Source of the DNA: Elainella sp. Prado103
GTDB lineage: Bacteria > Cyanobacteriota > Cyanobacteriia > Elainellales > Elainellaceae
NCBI GenBank assembly: GCA_025454395.1
Contig: JALOOM010000017.1
Location: 1-49,769, forward strand
Length of the DNA stretch: 49,769 nucleotides
Direction: 5' to 3'
In this document: one piece after another, positions 17,654-26,814 of the stretch
How positions within the stretch are numbered: the stretch's first letter is position 1
How the letters are laid out: every line of letters begins with the position of its first letter
Program-made: the position numbers and the translations under genes
Notes under the pieces: generated by a model
Seen by the model: the letters and a program-made list of their open reading frames with translations, nothing else
What the model was told of the DNA's origin: nothing
Database searches by the model: none

Positions 17654-19891
17654 TCAGTTAGAATCTCTGTAAATCTGCCACATTTGGCGGTAAGCTGCTT
17701 CCAACGATCGGGTGAATTCAGCGGTATTCCACAGTGGGGCAGATCGACGTGCTTGCCGGAGTTGAGTCGCAACCTGCTGACGGAGTGCTAGATCGGTGCC
17801 GAGTCGAATACCCCATTCAATATACTCGCGATCGTTCCAGGCAATTCCAGTAGTCACTCCTACATTCATCAACATAGTGTAACTGTTACGAGCAACAAAC
17901 TGTTGACCAACTTTCGTAACAATCGGGATCCCCATCCACAGCGTTTCTAAGGTTGTGGTGGCTCCATTGTAGGGGAAGGTGTCGAGCACCACATCAGCCA
18001 GACTTAAATTGGCGCGATGGGTGACTTCATTCGGATCACGCTCCAAAAAACGGAGGCGATCGAAGGAAATACCGACTTCTGCGGCCAGTTCGGCACAGGC
18101 AGTTTGCAATGATGCTTCATCTGCTAAGCCTTTCAGCAACAAATAGCTATGGGGAACTGCTTGTAAAATTTGCAGTTGCAAACGCAGGGTGTCTGGATGA
18201 CGTTTTCGACCATCTTGAGCGCTAAAATAGACGATTCCATCTCTAGGAATATTCAATTCCTCACGCCTGCGAGTCGGAATTCCTACCTCAAATCCGTCCA
18301 CGGCAATGTAGGTGTGCGGTAATCGCCAGATTTGCTCTGCATAGTAGGACTGAGCATGGTCGGGCAGCACATAGGGATCGGCTAAAAAGTAATCGATTGC
18401 AGGCAAGCCAGAGGCATCACATCCTAGCCAAGAGACCTGGATCGGGGCGGGTTTAAGCGCCATAACACGGCAGGTTTCGGTGTAGGTAATGCTATCTAGA
18501 TCGACCAGAATATCAATTTTGTCTTGCTGAATCTGTTGTGCAACTCGTGTCCAGTAAGTGTCAGCAAACTGCACCGATCGCGTCACGGGTTGAACAAACC
18601 AACGATCGGTAAAGGTGCTGATTTCAGGAACATGGAGATGATAGGTATAAATATCAAATTGATCTCGATCGTGGTATTGCATCAGCCAACGAGCTAGCCA
18701 ACCCACTGAGTGCTGGATCATGTAGCGAGCCAGATAACCCACTCTGAGCTTTCTAGAAGTAGACTCAAGATGGGATTGAAATAAAGGTGCGACCAGACCA
18801 TGGTGATACTGAGCTTGAAAACAAATATCAGTTTGGAGGAGTTGGGCTAACTGATTGTGAGATAAACGATAATCGATGGGTTGATCATGTAAATAATAGG
18901 GATAGAATCCACAAAAGCTGAGGAGAGCCGGTTTTAAAGGATGATCGGGAGCAGGCTGATAGGTTGCTACCAGTTCATTGATCAGAGCTTTCTGCTGTTC
19001 AAAGAATTGCCTTACTTCCGTCCAGCCCCCACTCACTTTCAGGAGTCGCAGGCAGAGAAACCCGATCGCCATCAGCCGCGCTTCTAGATTCCGGCAAGCT
19101 TCCAGATAGCGTCGAGCAGTTGTCACGGCTTCCTCATAACGCCGCAGTGTCTCATATTGGACAGACAGCAACTTCAGGAGGTCAGGCGAATCAGACTCAT
19201 AGCGTAAACAAATTTCGACTAAATAGGCAATCAAACCAGCATCGCTGCGTCTGCTGCGTCGATCGAGTGCTTCAGCTTCATCTGTGAGGACTGCCACGAT
19301 CAAAGCCGGATCCGCCACCTGGGTTAAGACCGCCTCAGTGAATGACTGGGCTTCTGGCAGAGGGAAATGGTGCGACAGTAATGTCATGGCAGTTTGTAAC
19401 GCCAGGGCTGCATCCCAGTTGGGTCGATCGGGCGAGGCTAGGAGTTGATCGATCAGCCCATCCTGAAGCCATGCTGGATCGAAGCGATTGAGCGGCACCG
19501 CCAGCCGGATTAAATGCAGCCGGTTGTTGATCTGATCCGGCACAATTTCCTGAAGATGGAGCCGAATCAACCAGGCGGAAGCGTCTGCGCCGATCGCCTC
19601 CTGACGGATCGCCTCCTGATCGAGTAATGTGGCTAAGGAGAGGGTTTCAATCAAGTTCACCCGATCGGGCTGGGTCTGCTCGGGCCGGGTCTGCTCCTGC
19701 TCGAAAACTGCCATCGCCCAAGTCATCTGTGCGGCCGCTTCCTGTTCCGTCAGAAGATAGGCTAAGCCCAGATGCCAATAGTGGCTCAATTCCTCTGGTT
19801 CTAACTCGATCAACTGCTCATAGAGCTGACCTGCCTCAATGTAATGACCGGCTTGCCAGAGGTTAATGGCTGCTTGTTGGAGAGGATGCAT
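17654..19891 (-). CDS. GT41 O-GlcNAc-transferase/SPINDLY-like glycosyltransferase, copy B
   Basis: 745 residues from the ATG at 19891; an in-frame start at 19972 would add 27 basic residues that the paralogue lacks. Architecture is the same as copy A: TPR-like helices (YEQLIELEPEELSHYWHLG), then RVGYLARYMIQHSVGWL near 395, DILVDLDSI, LKPAPIQVSWLG, IDYFLADPYV and DTFPYNGATTTLETLWMG near 634. Catalytic blocks are nearly identical to copy A while the N-terminal halves differ strongly, which suggests the same chemistry with different acceptor or partner recognition. Confidence 0.85.
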   Translation of the reverse strand: MHPLQQAAINLWQAGHYIEAGQLYEQLIELEPEELSHYWHLGLAYLLTEQEAAAQMTWAMAVFEQEQTRPEQTQPDRVNLIETLSLATLLDQEAIRQEAIGADASAWLIRLHLQEIVPDQINNRLHLIRLAVPLNRFDPAWLQDGLIDQLLASPDRPNWDAALALQTAMTLLSHHFPLPEAQSFTEAVLTQVADPALIVAVLTDEAEALDRRSRRSDAGLIAYLVEICLRYESDSPDLLKLLSVQYETLRRYEEAVTTARRYLEACRNLEARLMAIGFLCLRLLKVSGGWTEVRQFFEQQKALINELVATYQPAPDHPLKPALLSFCGFYPYYLHDQPIDYRLSHNQLAQLLQTDICFQAQYHHGLVAPLFQSHLESTSRKLRVGYLARYMIQHSVGWLARWLMQYHDRDQFDIYTYHLHVPEISTFTDRWFVQPVTRSVQFADTYWTRVAQQIQQDKIDILVDLDSITYTETCRVMALKPAPIQVSWLGCDASGLPAIDYFLADPYVLPDHAQSYYAEQIWRLPHTYIAVDGFEVGIPTRRREELNIPRDGIVYFSAQDGRKRHPDTLRLQLQILQAVPHSYLLLKGLADEASLQTACAELAAEVGISFDRLRFLERDPNEVTHRANLSLADVVLDTFPYNGATTTLETLWMGIPIVTKVGQQFVARNSYTMLMNVGVTTGIAWNDREYIEWGIRLGTDLALRQQVATQLRQARRSAPLWNTAEFTRSLEAAYRQMWQIYRDSN

Positions 19892-20216
19892 GGGTTTGCT
19901 TTGACACAAGTTGCTTCTGCATAAATTTCTGGACTGGCAGCGACTCAGTTTCAGCTTAGGAGTGAAAATCAAGTAACTGGCGAAATTTAAGGCGAAATTT
20001 AAGATGCAGTGATTGGAATGAATTCTTGTTCTTTCAGTTTAGCCAATGACGATCAGCAATTTGTCGATTCCAGCAAAATAACGCAGAATAATTGGCCATG
20101 CACTCCAACCGGGAGTATCGATCCGTTGGATGGTTCAAAAGCCAAGCACCCAAACCAAGTGGACGAAAATATGCGCTAAAATCTGTCAGGTTCGACGTAT
20201 CGAGCAATTAATCGAG

Positions 20217-20268
20217 GGATTGGATCGAAGGATTAGATCGAAGGATTGGATCGAAGGATTAGATCGAG
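20217..20268. repeat. 13-bp tandem array, 4 units, upstream of pyrG
   Basis: Four contiguous units GGATT(G/A)GATCGA(A/G) starting at 20217, 20230, 20243 and 20256. G and A alternate at the sixth position, which suggests duplication of a 26-bp dimer. Confidence 0.92.
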
Positions 20269-20305
20269 GGCATCGCAATCGATCGGTCAAACGGGCGATC
20301 GGGTG

Positions 20306-22062
<1,757 letters not shown>

Positions 22063-22076
22063 GGTCGATCGAAGCT

Positions 22077-22141
22077 CGAAATCAGTGCCCGAAATCAGTG
22101 CCCGAAATCAGTGCCCGAAATCAGTGCCCGAAATCAGTCAA
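22077..22141. repeat. 13-bp tandem array, 5 units, downstream of pyrG
   Basis: Five contiguous copies of CGAAATCAGTGCC starting at 22077, 22090, 22103, 22116 and 22129; the last ends in TCAA. It starts 14 bp after the pyrG stop and has the same period as, but an unrelated sequence to, the arrays upstream of the gene. Confidence 0.93.
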
Positions 22142-22170
22142 CTGGATCAACCCAGTACTCCTGCTGATTC

Positions 22171-22205
22171 TGTAGTGGTTGAGCCTGTAGTGGTTGAGCC
22201 TGTAG
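22171..22205. repeat. 15-bp tandem array, 2 and a part units
   Basis: TGTAGTGGTTGAGCC occurs at 22171-22185 and 22186-22200, followed by a partial TGTAG. It is separate in sequence from the 13-bp array just before it. Confidence 0.85.
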
Positions 22206-22235
22206 ATGTAGTTTTGGTTTGACTGTAATTTCTCA

Positions 22236-22440
22236 TCACTCTTGCTTGACGGCATCTCCGGAAGAGTGTTGGAGCGAAACCTGATCTAAGAGTTGGAAGA
22301 TTGTGTGAGTGCCTTGTTGCCAAGTGGCGTTGCAGGTCTCGAACATGCGGGTTTGTTCGGGTGAAAGTTGCTCTTGGCTGGCGAGCCAGAAGCAGGTGCT
22401 CCATCAATAGCTCAAGTGCCAAGAACCCAGTTGTACTTTT
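22236..22440 (-). pseudogene. Possible degraded gene 3' end, family unknown
   Basis: No intact gene, but the minus strand reads like coding sequence across a frame change. One frame gives FLALELLMEHLLLA, and after a shift near 22385 another frame gives EQLSPEQTRMFETC, TWQQGTHTIFQLLDQ and an end at SGDAVKQE with TGA at 22236-22238. Composition and helical periodicity look protein-like, and neither frame has a good start. I do not recognise the family. It lies at the left edge of the ATPase/TOPRIM island. Confidence 0.3.
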
Positions 22441-22447
22441 ATTAAAC

Positions 22448-23233
22448 CTATTTCGAGTTATATTCGAGAATGACTGGAATCAGCCATTGCTCAATCTCCT
22501 GAAGGTAAGCTGTTAGACCTGTATTTCCACCTCTTCGCCGTAGAAGCTCTAGACTGGGTTCTTCCCAACATTGCTGTTCTCGTAGCTTATTGCTACCTGT
22601 AAGTTCTTCAAGCACTACTTTAGGATTCCGAATCCGTTCAGGTTCTTCCCAAGAGTTAGAACGTAATCTGTGTGACTCCTCGCAAGGATCAAAATTCAAT
22701 TGGTTCTTAATATTCTCTAAAATTTGCCTTTCTTCTGGATCAGATGGAACAAAGCCATTTAAAACCCAAGCTTCCCGCATTCGATCAGCCGTACCAATGA
22801 TAATCTCTAATTTAGGTTGTCGATCAATATGTTCTGCACGGGCTTGCTCAATACCTTCTCTTCGCTCAGGTTGATTATCTAAATCCCGAATTAAGAGAAC
22901 TGCTCCAACTTGTCGGATCTTTTTAAGCTGAAGAAGTCTTATTAGATTCAAAATTTTCATTGTTGCTGCACCATCAGCTTTCAATGCTCCGCTTCTGCTA
23001 TGCCCCAAAAACTTTGGAACAGGCAGACCTGACTCCTTAGCACTCTGCATGATACTGTTGATATCTTTCCAGCATGAATGCTCAGTTCCTACCTCCAATC
23101 CGCTCCATCGAAATAAGCTTTGTAAAAGCTCAGGCTCTAACCAATCTACTTTTTCTACGAGTACACGCTCAGCTAATTTAGTGGCAGTTTGTGCATCCGC
23201 ACTACTTTCAACAATTACAACAAACTCAAGCAT
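22448..23233 (-). CDS. TOPRIM/DUF4276-like protein, partner of adjacent ATPase
   Basis: 261 residues. The pattern fits a TOPRIM-type fold: a first strand with a conserved acid, FVVIVES (E9), and a later strand ending in AVLLIRDLDNQ (D117, D119, a DxD pair), then ADRMREAWVLNG (151-160), which resembles the E-A-W block of DUF4276/RloB-like proteins. It would be a Mg2+-dependent nuclease or nucleotidyl-transfer enzyme if active. The start codon overlaps the end of the ATPase gene by 8 bp, so the pair is coupled. Paired ATPase and TOPRIM proteins occur in OLD, PARIS and related phage-defence systems; membership here is inference. The gene is more A+T-rich than its neighbours and has no CGATCG. 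Confidence 0.6.
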   Translation of the reverse strand: MLEFVVIVESSADAQTATKLAERVLVEKVDWLEPELLQSLFRWSGLEVGTEHSCWKDINSIMQSAKESGLPVPKFLGHSRSGALKADGAATMKILNLIRLLQLKKIRQVGAVLLIRDLDNQPERREGIEQARAEHIDRQPKLEIIIGTADRMREAWVLNGFVPSDPEERQILENIKNQLNFDPCEESHRLRSNSWEEPERIRNPKVVLEELTGSNKLREQQCWEEPSLELLRRRGGNTGLTAYLQEIEQWLIPVILEYNSK

Positions 23234-24362
23234 TTACCTCTCCAGCAACCACCCAATCTTCTCCCTCCGCATCCCAAAACTCACCAGTGGTCAAAGTTTG
23301 TTTTGCCCATTCCACATCAGGATGCTCGTCTAATCGTTTAGAACTGGTGAATCCTGAGTTCGTATTACTCAATACATGAACTTGGGATGGAGTAAGCTCA
23401 TCTACGATATAAGGAGAGTGTGTAGAAAAGATAATTTGCAGATTTCTATTAGATTGAATGATCTCCTTAAAAACAGTAATTAATTCCCGCTGCGCTTTTG
23501 GATGAAGCCCTTGCTCTACATCATCTAGCAATACTAAATTTGGTTGCTTAGGATTCATTAACACAGCCAGCAATCCCAGAGTTAACATTGTCCCTTCACT
23601 AATAGCATGAGCAGGAATACGCTCACCCGTATTCATATCTAGTACAATCTCTTGTCCAGCAATTTCCTGGCTTTCTTCATAGGAAATAGATTTTCCATCA
23701 ACTTCAATTAAACGTTGCCGATTGATCATAACTTTGGCACGTCTTACTCCTACTTTTTGAACCCCTGGAACAATCCGCTGCAACATTTCCTGTAAGGATT
23801 GGAAATTATCCGGGGCTTCATCACGAAGATAGTCTAATGTAGGTGCCAACCCTGAACCATCAAATTCAACTCGCGGAGTAATTGCCTCACTATAAGCTGC
23901 TTTTGCGAGATTGGTAGCTACTAGCTTGAGATGAACCGCAAATCTCAACGCTTGAGGTATTGGATATGAAACAGTACTCAACGAAGCGTCCCAACCTTCT
24001 GCTTGTCCTGCATCCTGATCGACACTCCATAATGCTTTTGGAAACCATTTGTTCTCTTGCTGTTGCTGAAACTTATAGGAGGCTTCCCAAGTTTTGTGGT
24101 TATTCTGATATCCCCAGAAACCACTTCCACTAACAGACACATGATTTTGTCCAACTGTGGCAATAAATTCAGGTGATCTTTGATATCTGAAGATGTTTTT
24201 AAACTGGGAATCTGCAAGCCGACTCAGATAATGCAACGCTTGCAAAACAGATGTTTTTCCAGAACTGTTTTGTCCTACCAGTGCATGTAAGCGCGAACCG
24301 TCTAGATTAAGCTGTGTGGATCGATGACTTTTAAAGTTATAAAGTTCGACCTTTTTAAGCAT
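23226..24362 (-). CDS. AAA ATPase of the OLD/RecF-like (AAA_15/AAA_21) type
   Basis: 378 residues. ABC-ATPase head features in order: VELYNFKSHRS, Walker A GQNSSGKT (30-37), a long inserted middle region (about 60-235), a signature-like AISEGTMLTLGLLAVL (253-268), Walker B LVLLDDVEQGLHP (276-288) and H-loop FSTHSPYIVDEL (312-323). The Walker B ends in Asp-Asp, as in RecF, and not in the Asp-Glu usual in this class. There is no C-terminal TOPRIM domain as in class 1 OLD nucleases; that function appears to be supplied by the overlapping downstream gene. It probably senses or binds DNA or a phage component and gates the partner enzyme. No CGATCG occurs in the gene. Confidence 0.8.
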   Translation of the reverse strand: MLKKVELYNFKSHRSTQLNLDGSRLHALVGQNSSGKTSVLQALHYLSRLADSQFKNIFRYQRSPEFIATVGQNHVSVSGSGFWGYQNNHKTWEASYKFQQQQENKWFPKALWSVDQDAGQAEGWDASLSTVSYPIPQALRFAVHLKLVATNLAKAAYSEAITPRVEFDGSGLAPTLDYLRDEAPDNFQSLQEMLQRIVPGVQKVGVRRAKVMINRQRLIEVDGKSISYEESQEIAGQEIVLDMNTGERIPAHAISEGTMLTLGLLAVLMNPKQPNLVLLDDVEQGLHPKAQRELITVFKEIIQSNRNLQIIFSTHSPYIVDELTPSQVHVLSNTNSGFTSSKRLDEHPDVEWAKQTLTTGEFWDAEGEDWVVAGEVNA

Positions 24363-24388
24363 TGATTTTTTACTACCTCTTGCGAAGA

Positions 24389-24463
24389 TTATTCTTGGAT
24401 CTTATTAGGTGGAAGTCCTCCTGGGCTTTTATCATAAATATCCATAAAATTATAGACCTCCAT
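24389..24463 (-). other. 24-codon ORF upstream of the ATPase gene
   Basis: A short minus-strand frame, ATG at 24463 to TAA at 24389, just ahead of the ATPase start. It contains DKSPGGLPPN, which recalls the SPGGLP motif of AlbA/Schlafen-type putative DNA-binding proteins. It could be a leader peptide, a remnant of such a gene, or chance. A TATAAT lies inside it on the same strand (complement of 24449-24454). Confidence 0.2.
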
Positions 24464-24600
24464 AATACTCTACGCTATGGGGACTGACAGGCAAGCTTCA
24501 GGTCGTGCTTCACCCAAGATTAAGCGGCATCCCAACCGTGTAATTAGCCAGATACAGCAGGTGACTCAGCGGTTGCCTGACAGCGATCGATTTTTCACTT

Positions 24601-25046
24601 GTTGGTACAGCTACTCTTGCTTTTTACTTCTCTCTGAATTGTATTTATGCTCTTGAGTTGGTGTGTTCTCTCGAGCTTGCTTGTTCGCTTGAAGCTAGGT
24701 CAGAACTTGAAGCTAAGTCAGAACTTGAAGCTAAGTCAGAACTAAAATATAAAATCCAACTACTCAAAGAGAAATTGCCAGATCCATGTAGAGAAAATGA
24801 AGGAAAGTTGAGAAAGTGGTGGAAAACTCATGGTCAATCTTGGGTAGAGAAATTTCGGATAGTGATGATCGAACATCGCACATCGGCCATGATTGGCAGT
24901 TTTCTGAAGAACAAAAAGAACTCTTACGGCAATACCATGGTGCAAATAAGCTACTGGTCGATTGTCTGAATAGCGATTGTTATATTAGTCGAACAGTAAG
25001 AGAGGAAATTGAAAATACTTTGCTGTTGCCGATCTCATCTATCTGA
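24601..25046 (+). pseudogene. 3' remnant of a NACHT-type NTPase gene, frameshifted
   Basis: Two overlapping frames join into one protein-like tail. The first, open from 24601, gives the Leu/Glu/Ala-rich helical repeat (ALELVCSLELACSLE), then LKEKLPDPCRENEG, WWKTHGQSWVEKF and VMIEHR. After about 24880 the sense continues in another frame with IGHDWQFSEEQKELL, LLVDCLNSDCYIS and REEIENTLLLPI, ending at the stop at 25044-25046. From memory this is the C-terminal tail of cyanobacterial NACHT-domain proteins, where EHRNIGHDW is continuous; one missing A after CGC at 24879 would explain the break. No NACHT ATPase domain is present upstream, so only the end of the gene survives. Confidence 0.65.
24688..24741. 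repeat. 18-bp tandem array, 3 units, in the NACHT-like remnant
   Basis: Three units CTTGAAGCTA(G/A)GTCAGAA at 24688, 24706 and 24724. They encode a six-residue LEA(R/K)SE repeat. Confidence 0.9.
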
Positions 25047-25120
25047 TCACTCCTCTCCTGATGCCAGAATTCAACCGACAGGCGAGTTAGATGACGTTGA
25101 AAGACTCGTAGCGTGAATAT

Positions 25121-25150
25121 TCTGACTGTTAGTAGGCAAGATGTCTACTC
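25121..25150. repeat. Left copy of an imperfect direct repeat flanking a Uma2 gene
   Basis: GACTGTTAGTAGGCAAGATG and the following CTACTC closely match a second copy at 25970-25999, with a few changes and a 3-bp gap. The core AGGCAAGATG resembles the AGGCAAGATGCCT element that I recall as common between cyanobacterial genes. Confidence 0.55.
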
Positions 25151-25392
25151 TACGTTTGTGCATCTGGCTGCTTTGCGTGGGTATGCTAACTGCAAGTAGT
25201 CCAGCAGCCTGCTCTGTGGTTGATCTTGAATTTCAACGAGAGCCTGATCTCACCGCATCCATGCCTCAGACTTCCGCTACACTGAAGTCAGATAGGCATA
25301 GCTGCAATGGTGAACACGATCCATCCTTCCGCCAATCCCCTCACCGACACCTGGGTGACCGCCACTTGGGAAGAGTTTTCGATCGTGGTTAG
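25141..25392 (+). other. Doubtful 83-codon ORF with signal-peptide-like start
   Basis: It begins MSTLRLCIWLLCVGMLTASS followed by PAAC, resembling a lipoprotein signal with a poor lipobox. The second half overlaps the start of the Uma2 gene in another frame and reads like random sequence. It may be a decayed gene start or chance. Confidence 0.2.
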
Positions 25393-25954
25393 CCGTCCAG
25401 AATTTGAGCAGGCGCGCTGTTACTACGATGCCGGATGGATGAGGATCGAAACCATGCCGATCGATTTTGCCCATGGACGAGATAACGCCCTGTTGGCAGC
25501 GGCTGTGAGTTTATATGGCACCTTGAAAAATATCCCCTTCTTGTCGATCACCAACGGCAGCTTTCGCAAAACCGGCGAGCGAGAATGCCAGCCTGATTTA
25601 GCTTTTTACATCGGCGACACCTTGCCCAACATCCCTCGTAGCAATAGTCTCGTCGATATCGATCGTTACGGATCGCCAACCCTGGTGATTGAGATCGCTT
25701 CCACCACCTTGAGCGACGATTTAGGACAAAAACGCCTGCTATACGAGCGGTTGGGTGTAGCAGAATATTGGGTCGTGCAGGTGGAAGCCGCTACCGTGAT
25801 CGCCTTTACGATCGTCGATCGAGGCAGTCGGCAGATTTCCGTTTCAACCGTCTTACCTGGGCTGACGCTAACGACGATCGAGTCCGCATTACAGCGTAGC
25901 CAAACGGAAGATGATGGTGCAGTGACTCGCTGGCTCCTACAGCAGTTCCAATAA
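25307..25954 (+). CDS. Uma2 family (DUF820) putative endonuclease
   Basis: 215 residues. Uma2 signature: ECQPDLAFYIG (first acidic position), TLVIEIAST (second acid), QKRLLYERLGVAEYWVV (basic residue, helix and strand). The PD-(D/E)XK-like core is complete and the length is normal. The function of the family in cyanobacteria is not established. It is the first of three Uma2 genes within 2.2 kb, and it is flanked by imperfect direct repeats, so it may have arrived or been duplicated as a small cassette. Confidence 0.88.
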   Translation: MVNTIHPSANPLTDTWVTATWEEFSIVVSRPEFEQARCYYDAGWMRIETMPIDFAHGRDNALLAAAVSLYGTLKNIPFLSITNGSFRKTGERECQPDLAFYIGDTLPNIPRSNSLVDIDRYGSPTLVIEIASTTLSDDLGQKRLLYERLGVAEYWVVQVEAATVIAFTIVDRGSRQISVSTVLPGLTLTTIESALQRSQTEDDGAVTRWLLQQFQ

Positions 25955-25969
25955 GGCGTAGGGCAGGTA

Positions 25970-25999
25970 TCTTGACTGTAAGCAGGCAAGCTCTACTCA
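25970..25999. repeat. Right copy of the imperfect direct repeat flanking a Uma2 gene
   Basis: Reads CTTGACTGTAAGCAGGCAAG then CTCTACTC, matching the left copy at 25121-25150. The copies are about 850 bp apart in the same orientation. Confidence 0.55.
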
Positions 26000-26060
26000 G
26001 CCCAAAAACTGCTTAGCCCGAAAACTGCTTAGCCCGAAAACTTCATTAGCCCGAAAACTG
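25999..26060. repeat. 16-bp tandem array spanning a Uma2 stop codon
   Basis: Units of AGCCCGAAAACTGCTT at 25999 (one change), 26015, 26031 (17 bp, diverged) and 26048. The unit at 26048 is the coding tail of the minus-strand Uma2 gene, whose TAA is the complement of 26046-26048. The others are copies of that tail, mostly with the stop, lying downstream of the gene. Confidence 0.85.
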
Positions 26061-26678
26061 TTGTCTGAACTGCCGGATCGCCTGACTACTGCTCTGCTGA
26101 TAGGCGATCGATCGGTATTCCTGCACCAGAGACGGAAGCTGGAGATCGGGAAAATAGCGGCTGACGGATGTTAAACGGTAAGCGTCATCTTCTAGCCTGT
26201 ACAGGTTCAGCGCTTCTGCCTTAAACATCCAGACTTCTGGTACTCGGTAGGGTAAATAATCGTTGACGTTACTGTAGTTGGTTACGTCAATTTCCAAAAT
26301 CAGATCGGGCGGCGGATCCACCTGCCAGTCGATCCGTTTTTTGCCTCGAACCTGCTCTAGATGATCGATATAAAAACAGTAGTCAGGTTCGATGCCGCCT
26401 GACTCTGGCAAGGTCATCGTGATCGGCGTAAACGCATCATATTCCAGTCCTTTCACATCCAGCAGAACCTTGATCAGATCCGCTAAAAAACTGGCATCTT
26501 TGCCATGCTCCGGTAACGGCGACATCAGCCACATTTCTCCTCGGCAATACTTGATTCGCGGCACTGAGCGATCGCCCCGCTGCTGAGCTACCGCCTGATA
26601 TTCCTGCCAAGTGGCTGGTACCCGAATGACGGTTCCGGCCGGCAGATCGATCTGGCTGGGGGAAATCAGGATGAGCAT
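26046..26678 (-). CDS. Uma2 family (DUF820) putative endonuclease
   Basis: 210 residues. Core motifs: GIEPDYCFYI (first acid), LILEIDVTN (second acid), then YRVPEVWMFK. The usual lysine between the second acid and this helix is not obvious (SNVNDYLPYRVPEVW), so catalysis may be altered. Convergent with the preceding Uma2 gene and divergent from the next. Its last five codons (QQFSG and stop) seed the downstream 16-bp tandem array. Confidence 0.85.
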   Translation of the reverse strand: MLILISPSQIDLPAGTVIRVPATWQEYQAVAQQRGDRSVPRIKYCRGEMWLMSPLPEHGKDASFLADLIKVLLDVKGLEYDAFTPITMTLPESGGIEPDYCFYIDHLEQVRGKKRIDWQVDPPPDLILEIDVTNYSNVNDYLPYRVPEVWMFKAEALNLYRLEDDAYRLTSVSRYFPDLQLPSLVQEYRSIAYQQSSSQAIRQFRQQFSG

Positions 26679-26814
26679 GGCGAAAATATGGCTTCAGGTG
26701 TCAGATAGCTTGCCTCCATTGTAAGGTCTCAGCTTCTCGAAGATATCTGCGATACAATCGAAGCACGATCGATTCAGCAGCAACGCCAGCGTCAGCTTGT
26801 AGCGGAGCCATCCC

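Larger units (their letters stand above)
24363..25306. other. 944-bp region without an intact gene
   Basis: It lies between the divergent ATPase and Uma2 genes. It contains the 24-codon ORF, a frameshifted NACHT-like 3' end (about 24601-25046), and a reading frame from 25141 with a signal-peptide-like start. CGATCG first reappears at about 24584. Confidence 0.6.

Noticed and set aside
22147-22422. 91-codon minus-strand ORF after pyrG
   Set aside because: Its tail is the Thr/Ser-rich reading of the 15-bp repeat. The more protein-like signal runs across two frames and is reported as a possible remnant instead.
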